Source: Acholoe squamosa (Eukaryota; Annelida; Polychaeta; Phyllodocida; Polynoidae). Taken from it: a stretch of DNA of 64,000 nt. The notes beneath the pieces were generated by a model. It was given only the letters and a program-made list of their open reading frames with translations, did no database searches and had not been told where the DNA came from. Below, in pieces: positions 45,385-52,812 of the stretch; within the stretch, counting starts at the first letter, position 1, and each line of letters starts with the position of its first letter. Location: contig OX439038.1 in assembly GCA_949317995.1 (NCBI GenBank), forward strand, positions 67,525,659 through 67,589,658, read 5' to 3'. The position numbers were made by a program, and so were the translations under genes.

Positions 45385-46341
45385 ATGTCTTATTCAAGGA
45401 TGGCCCTCGTAAGGGCGGATCTTGTTCCCCGAGAAAAAAAACCTTCTTTTGTTAGTCCTTCCTCTCCTCCCCAGCCTGGACCTAGTGTTCAAGACCAGTA
45501 CTACAGCACTCAACTTTTAAGAGAAGGTTTAACTCCTGATTCCAGCCTGGTTCAAGTCCTGAACCACCTTCAAAGTAAAGCACATGAGGTGCTTAACTCT
45601 CCTAACCTCAAACTGAAGGAAAAGTTAAGGCAGTACAATCAACTTATGATAAAGTCGGGAATTTTAACTAAAAAAGCCAAGGCCTTAGGACAACGTAGGG
45701 AAGGTCCCTATCCTGGTCGAGCAGTAGGACAAGGCCCTGCAGGAGCAGCAGCAGCAGCAGCTGGGGGTGTAAACAATTCTTTAGAAGACACCGACGACGG
45801 CGACGACGATGATGACCACACTTTCACAGAGACTAGAGACGATCCACCACTTCCTGACGATTCAGACGGAGACAGTGTAGACGAGTTCAAAGGGGAGGAA
45901 GGCTTTAAACCTCGTGCAAGAGACAACACAGAGGGTATGGACGCCGACATAAAAGAAAGAATACCTGCAAGTTACAGAACGACTGCTAAAAATCTCTACA
46001 GAGAATTATCTCGTCACGGAAGTGAAATTTTGAATTGGAACAGAGACGGAGAAATATATGTTAACGGGGAACGTGTGCCTGGAACTGACATAACAGATTT
46101 GTTAGCTTTTGCTGCCCGACCAAAGTCTTTGAAAAAGGACCAACCTAAAGGAAGCCAGGTTTTCATGAGAGCAGTTAAAAGGCTGAACCCCACCTCAAAA
46201 TTTGTCAAAAACAAGTCGGCTTTTGCAGGGCACAGTCCTTCCTTTGCTGCCAGTCCCTTGAAAAGAGCTTCCCCTATTAAGAAGAGGAAAGTAAGTCAAA
46301 AAGGAACTGGACGTAAGTTTATATGGCGCACAAGGCTTTGA
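45385..46341 (+). CDS. Conserved Polinton protein, Ala-tract and acidic middle (318 aa)
   Basis: The N-terminal half is helical with an LNHLQSKAHEVL stretch, then an Ala7 run (about 124-130) and an Asp-rich segment. A C-terminal domain begins at about residue 190 with RIPASYRTTAKNLYREL and contains ILNWNRDGEIYVNG followed by VPGTDITDLLAFA. This last domain recurs in animal Polintons upstream of the integrase, but I know no biochemical role. A PIKKRKV nuclear signal lies near the end. The last 19 bases overlap the integrase start in another frame, so the two are tightly coupled. Confidence 0.8.
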   Translation: MSYSRMALVRADLVPREKKPSFVSPSSPPQPGPSVQDQYYSTQLLREGLTPDSSLVQVLNHLQSKAHEVLNSPNLKLKEKLRQYNQLMIKSGILTKKAKALGQRREGPYPGRAVGQGPAGAAAAAAGGVNNSLEDTDDGDDDDDHTFTETRDDPPLPDDSDGDSVDEFKGEEGFKPRARDNTEGMDADIKERIPASYRTTAKNLYRELSRHGSEILNWNRDGEIYVNGERVPGTDITDLLAFAARPKSLKKDQPKGSQVFMRAVKRLNPTSKFVKNKSAFAGHSPSFAASPLKRASPIKKRKVSQKGTGRKFIWRTRL

Positions 46342-47402
46342 AAAAAGATGTCCTCAGGTTTTACACAGATCCTAAACAACCTGGAAGTTTCACCAGCGTA
46401 TCTAAACTTCAACGTCATCACTTCAAGAAAACAAAGAAAAAAAACATAGAACAAGCTTTGGAAGATGTAGACGCTTACACCAGACACAAACCTTACAAGA
46501 GAAGATTTCCAAGAAGAAAAACACAAACATGGGGGATAGACAAACAGTGGCAACTTGACCTCATAGACATGCGAGAATTTTCAAAGGAAAACAAAGGATA
46601 CCAGTACATTCTAGCGGGAATAGATGTTTTTTCAAGGTATGGTTTTGGACAACCTGTGAAAAGTAAGAGAGCTGATGACGTGACAGAGGCTTTCAAAAAA
46701 ATGAGCAAAGAAAGAAAACCTCAACAAATTCAAACTGACAAGGGCAAAGAGTTTGTCAACAAAATTTTCAAAAAACACTGTGAAGATCAAAAAATCAATT
46801 TTTTCACAGGAGAGAACGACGACGTGAAGTGTGCCTTAGCCGAAAGATTCAACTCTACTTTACAAGGAAAAATGTGGAGATGTTTCTCTCATTTCAATAA
46901 CTACAAATGGGTTGACTTGCTGCCCGACTTGGTTAAGTCCTACAATTTGACTTACCACAAATCCTTAGGAGCTGCCCCTTCAGACATAAATAAAGACAAC
47001 TCTGAAGTCTTGTTCTACAGGTTGTACGATCAACCTCAAAAGAAAAAAGTTCCTGTCCTTCAGTTGAAGAGAAAAAATCAAGTGCGAATGTTGAAAACAA
47101 AGAAAACATTTAACAGAGGGTACGAACCTAACTGGACTGAGGAAATATACACAGTCGACAACATTTCGCCCAAAGGGTACCACCTAAAAGATCTCCTTGG
47201 AGAAGAGATAAAAGGAAGCTTCTACGAACCTGAAGTTCAGAAGGTGCAAGTCCGTCACGGAAGACGCTACAAGATAGAAAAAATAGTAAAATACAGAGGA
47301 AAAGGCAAGAAAAGAGAAGCCTTGATCAAGTGGAAGGGTTATGGAGACAAGTTTAACTCTTGGGAACCTGTCAAGAACATAAACAAATGGCGTTTACCTT
47401 AA
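46323..47402 (+). CDS. int: Retroviral-type integrase with C-terminal chromodomain
   Basis: 359 aa. The RNase H-like core has catalytic D79 (QLDLID), D139 (QTDKG) and E174 (LAERFNSTL), a DD34E spacing, with the IDVFSRYGF strand between. A C-terminal chromodomain (about 315-357) shows YKIEKIVKYR, a LIKWKGYGDKFNSWEP core and a closing helix. It inserts the element DNA into host chromatin, making 6-bp target duplications in this group. The chromodomain probably guides it to methylated histones. All three acidic residues are intact. No canonical HHCC zinc domain is obvious at the N-terminus. The 3' end overlaps the next gene by 16 bases. Confidence 0.97.
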   Translation: MAHKALKKDVLRFYTDPKQPGSFTSVSKLQRHHFKKTKKKNIEQALEDVDAYTRHKPYKRRFPRRKTQTWGIDKQWQLDLIDMREFSKENKGYQYILAGIDVFSRYGFGQPVKSKRADDVTEAFKKMSKERKPQQIQTDKGKEFVNKIFKKHCEDQKINFFTGENDDVKCALAERFNSTLQGKMWRCFSHFNNYKWVDLLPDLVKSYNLTYHKSLGAAPSDINKDNSEVLFYRLYDQPQKKKVPVLQLKRKNQVRMLKTKKTFNRGYEPNWTEEIYTVDNISPKGYHLKDLLGEEIKGSFYEPEVQKVQVRHGRRYKIEKIVKYRGKGKKREALIKWKGYGDKFNSWEPVKNINKWRLP

Positions 47403-48724
47403 CTTTACCTAGTAACTCATCTATGAACGTTTTTCCTGACAACACTTTAACTAGTTACAATACAATTTTGGCAGAATACATTAACTCTCCTACTCAGTTA
47501 GAGTGTGCTCTTCAAGAAATAACCTGTCCTACCACGTGGTACAACGTCAAAGAAGAACCCATTCTCTTGGTACAGGGAGAAAACGACCTGACAAACAACC
47601 TCCGCTCTGTAGTAGCTTTATTGAACAAACGCAGAAGAGAATTTTTTCCTCTGGAAAAACCAGGAGCCCATAGTGTCTTCAGTAGAGCTTCAAGCTCTAC
47701 ATCAAATTTATCAGCCCAATCTGCTTTGAAGAGAGGAGTAAAAATAACAAAAAACCTACGTCATGTCAACCCTGTGGAATCGACTGAAACCATTCCTCCT
47801 GCTGGTCCTGCAAGTGAAAGTCCACCAACTCCTGCTGCTGCGACTGAGACGCCATCTGGAGGATTCACTTCTAACCAACCCACGCCAGAGAAGGAGGAAA
47901 AGGAAGAGGAGGAGGCTGAGGGGGAGCGTGACACGGCAGGCAGAGAGAAAAGGGAAATATCGTCGGCTGTGGCTGAAGTGATGTCTATGGATGACAGGGA
48001 AAAAAGGTCTCTTTCTTTTTTTGAAGAAAAGGCCGTCTTCACAGACTCTGCTAATGTTTCTCCGCTCTCTCCCAGTCAGTTACAGGCTGTGAAAATATGT
48101 ACACGCTTCAAGGAAATTAGCAGATACCTGTCTAAGTATTACTTCAAGGAAGGTAGTATCTACAATATGTTTGCCTTAGAAGGTGTGAACCTGGAAAGCA
48201 ACTCAGAGTTGATAGGATACTTGAACAGGACCATAAATAAACTACAGAGCATGTTGGTGAGAAAACTAAGAAACTACAGGAAAAACAACAAAGCCACCGT
48301 GTTTCACTACAACAAATACACAATGAAAAGTGTAGTTTCCTTGCCTCCTGGTGTGGTCATGCAACTCCCAGAAAACTTAGGGAAACAATTAGGTTTTGAC
48401 GGAAGTGTTTTCCTAAGTGGAAAAACACAAAGCCCCTACGTGGTAGACCTTCAGTACAAAAGTCGATGTGCTTTCGTGTACTCTGACATAGTCAAGCACA
48501 GTCTTGTGGGTGATTCTAAAGCACCCCTTCTGAGGCAAATCAACATAAATCGCTACAACGGTGACATGCAGACCATAAGTTTCCAGAACTTGATATATCT
48601 GCCAGTCACTAAAACCACCTTCAGACAGATAGGGATATACTTAAGAGACAAGACTGGGGAACCTATACCATTTGAAAGCGGATCAGTGTCGGTGGTACTT
48701 GCCTTCAGACCTCTTCAAGGATAG
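47387..48724 (+). CDS. Penton-like minor capsid protein
   Basis: 445 aa from the ATG at 47,387 (CAAATGG context; the frame is open 9 codons further up). The N-terminal segment with LPSNSSMNVFPDNT, CALQEI and TWYNV is the hallmark of the Polinton penton-like family. The C-terminal part has YSDIVKHSLVGD, PLLRQI, YLPVTK and a closing IRDKTGEPIPFESG-like strand. Between them lies a long low-complexity insert (about 95-215), Pro/Glu-rich and acidic, then a KREISS/KRSLSF region. The start overlaps the integrase end by 16 bases. It should form capsid vertices. The insert looks surface-exposed and lineage-specific. In this copy one residue before FESG is I-P and the loop is L-R-D-K-T-G. Confidence 0.85.
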   Translation: MAFTLTLPSNSSMNVFPDNTLTSYNTILAEYINSPTQLECALQEITCPTTWYNVKEEPILLVQGENDLTNNLRSVVALLNKRRREFFPLEKPGAHSVFSRASSSTSNLSAQSALKRGVKITKNLRHVNPVESTETIPPAGPASESPPTPAAATETPSGGFTSNQPTPEKEEKEEEEAEGERDTAGREKREISSAVAEVMSMDDREKRSLSFFEEKAVFTDSANVSPLSPSQLQAVKICTRFKEISRYLSKYYFKEGSIYNMFALEGVNLESNSELIGYLNRTINKLQSMLVRKLRNYRKNNKATVFHYNKYTMKSVVSLPPGVVMQLPENLGKQLGFDGSVFLSGKTQSPYVVDLQYKSRCAFVYSDIVKHSLVGDSKAPLLRQININRYNGDMQTISFQNLIYLPVTKTTFRQIGIYLRDKTGEPIPFESGSVSVVLAFRPLQG

Positions 48725-48736
48725 GAGTATATTACC

Positions 48737-49207
48737 ATGCTTTACTACTATGGAACACCTCCATACCTGGCCCCTAGGGGTCAGTACGCTGAATACTACA
48801 GAAAATCACAGTTTGGGAACGGTGCTTTACCAGCGTACGGTGGCAGGGGCAGACAAAGAGGGCACGGACTTGGTTCGTTAATAGGTGGTTTACTGAGAGG
48901 AGCTGTTCCCCTCTTAAGTAAAATAGGACGCTCAGCTGCCAAATCTGCAGGCAAAGCCTTGCTTACTACAGGAGCTGGAGTCTTGTCCGACGTGGTAACA
49001 GGAAAAGGCTTCAAGAAAAGTGTAGTTAGGAGAAGTAAAGCTACAGGGAAGAACTTACTCAAAAGGGCTGCTTCTTCTGCTCAAGGATACATAAAAGGTA
49101 CATCTGAACCTCCTCCAGTCAAACGACGAGCAACCGGCAAGCGCGGAGGACGTAAGGGGCAACGCGGCAGAGGCAGAGGACAAGCTAGAGGAAGGACCTT
49201 GTTCTAG
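48737..49207 (+). CDS. pVI/pX-like minor virion protein
   Basis: 156 aa. A Tyr-rich N-terminus (MLYYYGTPPYLAPRG) is followed by HGLGSLIGGLLRGAVPLLSK, an amphipathic Gly/Leu-rich segment. Then comes an Ala/Lys region and a strongly basic RGGRKGQRGRGRG-type tail suited to DNA condensation. The pattern is typical of the small protein preceding the major capsid gene in Polintons. LIGG/L is a plausible adenain-type cleavage site. It sits 12 bases after the penton-like gene and two bases before the capsid gene. Roles in DNA binding and membrane lysis are inferred by analogy with adenovirus. Confidence 0.8.
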   Translation: MLYYYGTPPYLAPRGQYAEYYRKSQFGNGALPAYGGRGRQRGHGLGSLIGGLLRGAVPLLSKIGRSAAKSAGKALLTTGAGVLSDVVTGKGFKKSVVRRSKATGKNLLKRAASSAQGYIKGTSEPPPVKRRATGKRGGRKGQRGRGRGQARGRTLF

Positions 49208-49209
49208 TC

Positions 49210-50526
49210 ATGAGTCTCCTTCATCCCAAGGGTCAGGTATGTGCAGTAGGTGAACTAGACCTACACGCCTTGCCTGTCACTCAAAAGGACATATTAAAAT
49301 GTCAAAAAATAACCAAAACTACCAACAATGCCCTGACTCCACACACTGAATCATTTGACTTCACCTTCGAACCAAGCAACCTGTACACAGACCTCTCAGA
49401 AACTGAGCTGTACATGGAACTGGAAGCCGTGGCGGCAGACGGAACAACTCACCTTGCCGTAGGCATAGAAGCTGCTCCAGTCAACAACTTGGCACACGCT
49501 CTCTTTGCTTCCTGCCAGTTGCTGATAAATGGGGAGAAAGTCACCGGCAACAATGAAGACTATGGTCTCAAGGCCTACATTTTGGACACAATTTGTTGCA
49601 ACAAAGAAGACAAAGAGACTCGGTTGAAAGGGTGTCAAAAGTACATGAAAGACACCTGTGGTCACATGGAAGCCAGAGCGGGCGAAAATGCTGGATGGAC
49701 GGCACGGAGAGCAGAGTTCAGTGCCCGCAACAAGCATGCCTTAGTAATGAAGCCACACCTGGATTTAATTAAACAGTGCAAGGTGCTGCCTCCGAACTGT
49801 GAAATCAAGTTCATATTCGAAAAAAATCAGCCCAATTACTACATGATGCAAGCAGCCGATCAAAACTACTGGGTCAAAATCACCAAAGCTGAAATGACAC
49901 TTCTCCAAAAATGTGTCGACGACGAGGTGGTGAAAACTCACGTCAGCAGTGTCAGGAATCCACATTGGGGCCCTTTCAACTATCACATAGCCAGGTGTAA
50001 AGTAACTAAACACACTTTGGACGGTGGCTCACAAGACTACAGTTGGACTCAACCTGACACTACTCAGATCCCCACCAGGATAGTCTTGTGTATGATAAAG
50101 GAAACAGCAGCTGCTGGGACTAAGACAGAAAATCCTTTCAACTGCAGGCATTTCAACGTGAAGGAAATATGCGTGAGATATGACGATCAAAAGTTTGAGT
50201 TGAAGACCGACTTCGAAACAGGCAACTGCATCAGAGCCTACAGTCAAATGTTCATAGACAGTGGGCTGTCGGCTTTGGGGCAAGACTGTGGCATAACTTT
50301 GGAAGATTTCAAAGATGGATATTCCTTCTTTGTTTTCGACCTCACCCCAGACAGAGCACCTGAAGACAGTCGTATAAATCTCATCAAGCAAGGAAAGCTG
50401 GGCATTTCCCTTAGGTTTGCCGCCCCGACTACTCACGCCATATCTGCCGTCTTGTGTTCCTTCTACGACAACAACATCCAACTAACGGCTGACTGTCTTC
50501 CTGTCACAGACTACCACATGAACTGA
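49210..50526 (+). CDS. mcp: Major capsid protein (double jelly-roll, hexon-like)
   Basis: 438 aa, intact and of normal family length. Recognisable Polinton MCP features are the SFDFTFEPSNLYTDLSETEL opening strands, the LINGEKV turn and the LPPNCEIKF strand. The characteristic C-terminal stretch GYSFFVFDLTPDRAPEDS leads to LIKQGKLGISLRFA and a final strand with FYDNNIQL. Trimers of this protein would build the icosahedral shell. It lies between the pVI-like gene and the protease. No frameshift or missing strand is visible. Confidence 0.95.
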   Translation: MSLLHPKGQVCAVGELDLHALPVTQKDILKCQKITKTTNNALTPHTESFDFTFEPSNLYTDLSETELYMELEAVAADGTTHLAVGIEAAPVNNLAHALFASCQLLINGEKVTGNNEDYGLKAYILDTICCNKEDKETRLKGCQKYMKDTCGHMEARAGENAGWTARRAEFSARNKHALVMKPHLDLIKQCKVLPPNCEIKFIFEKNQPNYYMMQAADQNYWVKITKAEMTLLQKCVDDEVVKTHVSSVRNPHWGPFNYHIARCKVTKHTLDGGSQDYSWTQPDTTQIPTRIVLCMIKETAAAGTKTENPFNCRHFNVKEICVRYDDQKFELKTDFETGNCIRAYSQMFIDSGLSALGQDCGITLEDFKDGYSFFVFDLTPDRAPEDSRINLIKQGKLGISLRFAAPTTHAISAVLCSFYDNNIQLTADCLPVTDYHMN

Positions 50527-50534
50527 GAAAAAAA

Positions 50535-50999
50535 ATGAGAACTTCAGACATAACAGGTGCACTGGGAAACCATCCACACACAAGACGTTTCTACCTGGGA
50601 ACTTTTGCCAGTAATCAATGTCCTAAAAAACCAATTCCCTCTACATGTTTCGTCAGTAACACAGATCCAAGCTCTAAACCTGGTCAGCACTGGGTGGCAT
50701 TTTACGTTTCTCATAACGGGAATGTATTCTACTTTGATCCCTATGGCTTACCTCCGTTTACTATATATCACCAGAGGTTCATGCAAAAGTCGTCAGATGG
50801 TCACGGGTCGTTCAGCAGAAAACAAGTGCAAAACTTTTACGCTAAAACGTGTGGAGCCCACTGCATTAACTTCCTCATAGAAACATGTCGGACCAAGGAT
50901 CCACACCACACTGTGAAAAGGTTTTCTCAGGTCCCCTTCAACTTAATGGACAAAATAGTCAGGCCCTTCCTGAGAAAAAGAGAGAAGAAGAGGCAATGA
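50535..50999 (+). CDS. Adenain-like cysteine protease (C5 type)
   Basis: 154 aa. The catalytic triad is visible: H52 in GQHWVAFY, D68 in YFDPYG and C106 in KTCGAHC, with Gln97/99 just before it for the oxyanion hole. Length and order fit adenovirus-type maturation proteases, which cleave capsid precursors after x-G-G or x-G-x-G. Candidate substrates nearby are the 45,013 and 48,737 proteins. A basic tail (RKREKKRQ) may bind DNA, which activates adenain. The stop overlaps the next ATG. Confidence 0.95.
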   Translation: MRTSDITGALGNHPHTRRFYLGTFASNQCPKKPIPSTCFVSNTDPSSKPGQHWVAFYVSHNGNVFYFDPYGLPPFTIYHQRFMQKSSDGHGSFSRKQVQNFYAKTCGAHCINFLIETCRTKDPHHTVKRFSQVPFNLMDKIVRPFLRKREKKRQ

Positions 51000-51310
51000 A
51001 TTTCGAGATGAGTCCAGAAGAAGTAGCAGTCAAAGCAGACGTGAGCAATCTTTTGGTGAAAGGAAAAGTTAAACGTGAACTGGACGTGATAGACGGGCTT
51101 CAGAGCACGGCGGAAGTAATAGACAAGATTCTCATCATCATGGCCGAGTTAATGGACAAAGTGGTAGCCCTGGAGGAGAACGACATAGGAAGAAAGGCCT
51201 TGAAGGATTTAATGGAGAGAATGCGGGCCTTAGAGGACCGTAGTCAAAGTCCTACTCCAGCCAAGACCGGGTGCAGTTGGTACTGCAACAAGAATTCATT
51301 TTCCATATAA
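50996..51310 (+). CDS. Small helical protein at end of capsid block
   Basis: 104 aa from the ATG at 50,996, which overlaps the protease stop (ATGA). The frame is open further up inside the protease gene, but the overlap start is the natural one. The sequence is strongly helical and probably coiled coil (VIDKILIIMAELMDKVVALEE, ALKDLMERMRALED) and ends in CSWYCNKNSFSI with two cysteines. No family recognised. An AATAAA follows 77 bases later, so it is the last gene of the block. Confidence 0.65.
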   Translation: MNFEMSPEEVAVKADVSNLLVKGKVKRELDVIDGLQSTAEVIDKILIIMAELMDKVVALEENDIGRKALKDLMERMRALEDRSQSPTPAKTGCSWYCNKNSFSI

Positions 51311-51386
51311 TATCCATGTACTCTGCTTGCAAAGCATATCTGATTATAATGATTCATACCTAGCATGTACTCTGATAGGAAGAAAA

Positions 51387-51392
51387 AATAAA
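51387..51392 (+). terminator. Polyadenylation signal of the rightward block
   Basis: AATAAA in an A-rich context 77 bases after the last stop codon and before the right TIR. It is the only clear signal for the whole rightward block. Confidence 0.6.
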
Positions 51393-51554
51393 AAGATTGA
51401 ATTAAAAAACCGAGTTGTGTCTTTGTTGCATTTAATCTCATATCAAAATAGTGAGTCATAAGTATTGCGTAAATTCATAGGAACATTGCATCAGAAAATG
51501 AGTCATGGTTATTGTGTAATTTCTTTCAAGGATTGCACAATACACCCTCATACG

Positions 51555-51815
51555 TAGGTCATACGTTTTTGCAAGTAGGTTAGTAGGTCACTTCCGGTTT
51601 GTAAGTAGGTCAGCTCTAGGTATTGCACAATTCTTTTAATTTATGCATCTAGGTCAGGTCACTAGGTCAAATGGAATCCAGCTCTCTGATTGGTCGAAAA
51701 AACTAGGTCATAACCTTATGACGTCACTTCCTGTCAAATCCAGCCCTCTGATTGGTTAAAACTAGGTCACTTCCGGTCTACCAGTAGGTCATGACCTAGT
51801 TAGTAGCTAATCCAT
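51555..51815 (-). promoter_or_regulatory. Transcription-factor-site cluster in right TIR
   Basis: Counterpart of the left cluster. It has about nine AGGTCA-type half-sites, one intact AGGTCATGACCT palindrome (51,787-51,798), TGACGTCA near 51,720, two CACTTCCGGT ETS-type sites and two CTGATTGG CCAAT boxes. The second palindrome has lost one base (AGGTCATAACCT), and the central ATTGCGCAAT has changed. Confidence 0.5.
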
Positions 51816-51841
51816 TGCGCTCAGTTTGCATGTATATACTA

Positions 51842-51844
<3 letters not shown>

Positions 51845-51873
<29 letters not shown>
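51845..51873. repeat. (TA)n microsatellite in right TIR
   Basis: About 14 TA units, positioned as in the left TIR but much shorter. Confidence 0.9.
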
Positions 51874-51875
<2 letters not shown>

Positions 51876-51876
<1 letters not shown>

Positions 51877-52405
51877 GCATCAGGTGACAAACCAGACCTG
51901 TGGATTGCCAAGTCTTAATCTCACAAAGCATATAATAATGGGTTGAGATGACAAACCAGATCTGCAGATTGTCCAGGTTTTATCTCACTAATATAGTGGG
52001 TTTAGATGACAAACCAGACCTGCAGATTGTCCAGGCTTTATCTCACAAAGCCTATATAATGGCCTCAGATGACAAACCAGACCTGCAGATTGTCCAGTCA
52101 TTATCTCACAAAGCCTATTTAACGGCCTCAGATGACAAACCAGACCTGCAGATTGTCCAGTCTTTATCTCACAAACCCTATTTAGTGGGCTGAGATGACA
52201 AACCAGACCTGCAGATTGTCCAATATTTAACCCACAAAGCCTATATAGTGGATTTAGATGGCACCAGACCTGCAGATTGCCCAGTCTTCGTCCCACATCT
52301 CAACCCACTATGTAGGTTTGTCATCTAAACCACTATAATAGGCTTTGTGAGATAAAGACTGGGCAATCTGTCGGATGGGTTTGTCATCTAATACCAGTAT
52401 ATATA
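51876..52405. repeat. Subterminal tandem array of right TIR
   Basis: Seven direct units of about 54-66 bp built on GACAAACCAGACCTGCAGAT and CTTTATCTCACAAAGCC. After about 52,300 there are two more units in the opposite orientation. The left TIR has only two to three units. Confidence 0.85.
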
Positions 52406-52662
52406 GGCTTTGTTGGATAAAGACAGTTGTGGGATAAAGACATTTGTGTTTTAATGCCATATTTGTGGGATAAAGACCCATGGGTGTCTTTAACCCACAA
52501 ATCAGTGCTGATTTGTGGGATAAAGATTATTTGTGGGATAAAGACCCCACAACACTCAACACACTGGACTGGTGTATCATGACTACAGCTCAAGATGAAC
52601 ATGGAGGTATATTGTGACCCTTAACCATTAAATGGTTAACCTCTGAGAGCATTAAGATTTAG

Positions 52663-52812
52663 TTGAAGAATCAGTTTACACAGCTCTACCATATCAGTGT
52701 GAAGCTGGACAGGGTGATCCCATTAAACCCAATGTTTATCAGAATGAAGGACTGGCAGATCACCTTTCCAGACACACAGGAAGATGAGATGCTATACCTC
52801 TCAGCCGAATAG
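52663..52812 (+). pseudogene. Possible coding relic, unrecognised (49 codons)
   Basis: A short open frame with protein-like composition (QLYHISVKLDRVIPLNP, MKDWQITFPDTQEDEMLYL) ends at TAG and has an in-frame stop just upstream. It lies directly outside the right Polinton end, as the 34,874 relic lies outside the left. Both could belong to one older element, but no family is recognised. Confidence 0.25.

Larger units (their letters stand above)
35635..52581. mobile_element. Polinton/Maverick (adintovirus-like) element, near-complete
   Basis: About 16.9 kb with terminal inverted repeats and the full signature gene set: protein-primed family B DNA polymerase, retroviral-type integrase with chromodomain, FtsK/HerA-type packaging ATPase, adenain-like cysteine protease, double jelly-roll major capsid and penton-like proteins. 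Leftward and rightward gene blocks diverge near 43.9 kb. Conserved inverted homology begins firmly at GGGGTC (35,672 / 52,548). Weaker inverted similarity (CATGAT...CAGTG) extends to 35,635 / 52,581. A 6-bp direct repeat AACACT (35,663-35,668 / 52,551-52,556) just outside the GGGGTC core is the size expected for a Polinton target duplication, so the exact ends are uncertain by about 35 bp. Confidence 0.97.
51452..52581 (-). repeat. Polinton right terminal inverted repeat
   Basis: Inverted match to 35,635-36,396, but about 370 bp longer because the subterminal tandem array is expanded. The CAAATCAGTGCTGATTTG palindrome and CTTTATCCCACAAAT words recur near 52,440-52,548. Confidence 0.9.

Noticed and set aside
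49396..50481. Minus-strand frames of 82-150 codons within the capsid gene
   Set aside because: They are byproducts of the codon usage of the major capsid gene on the other strand.
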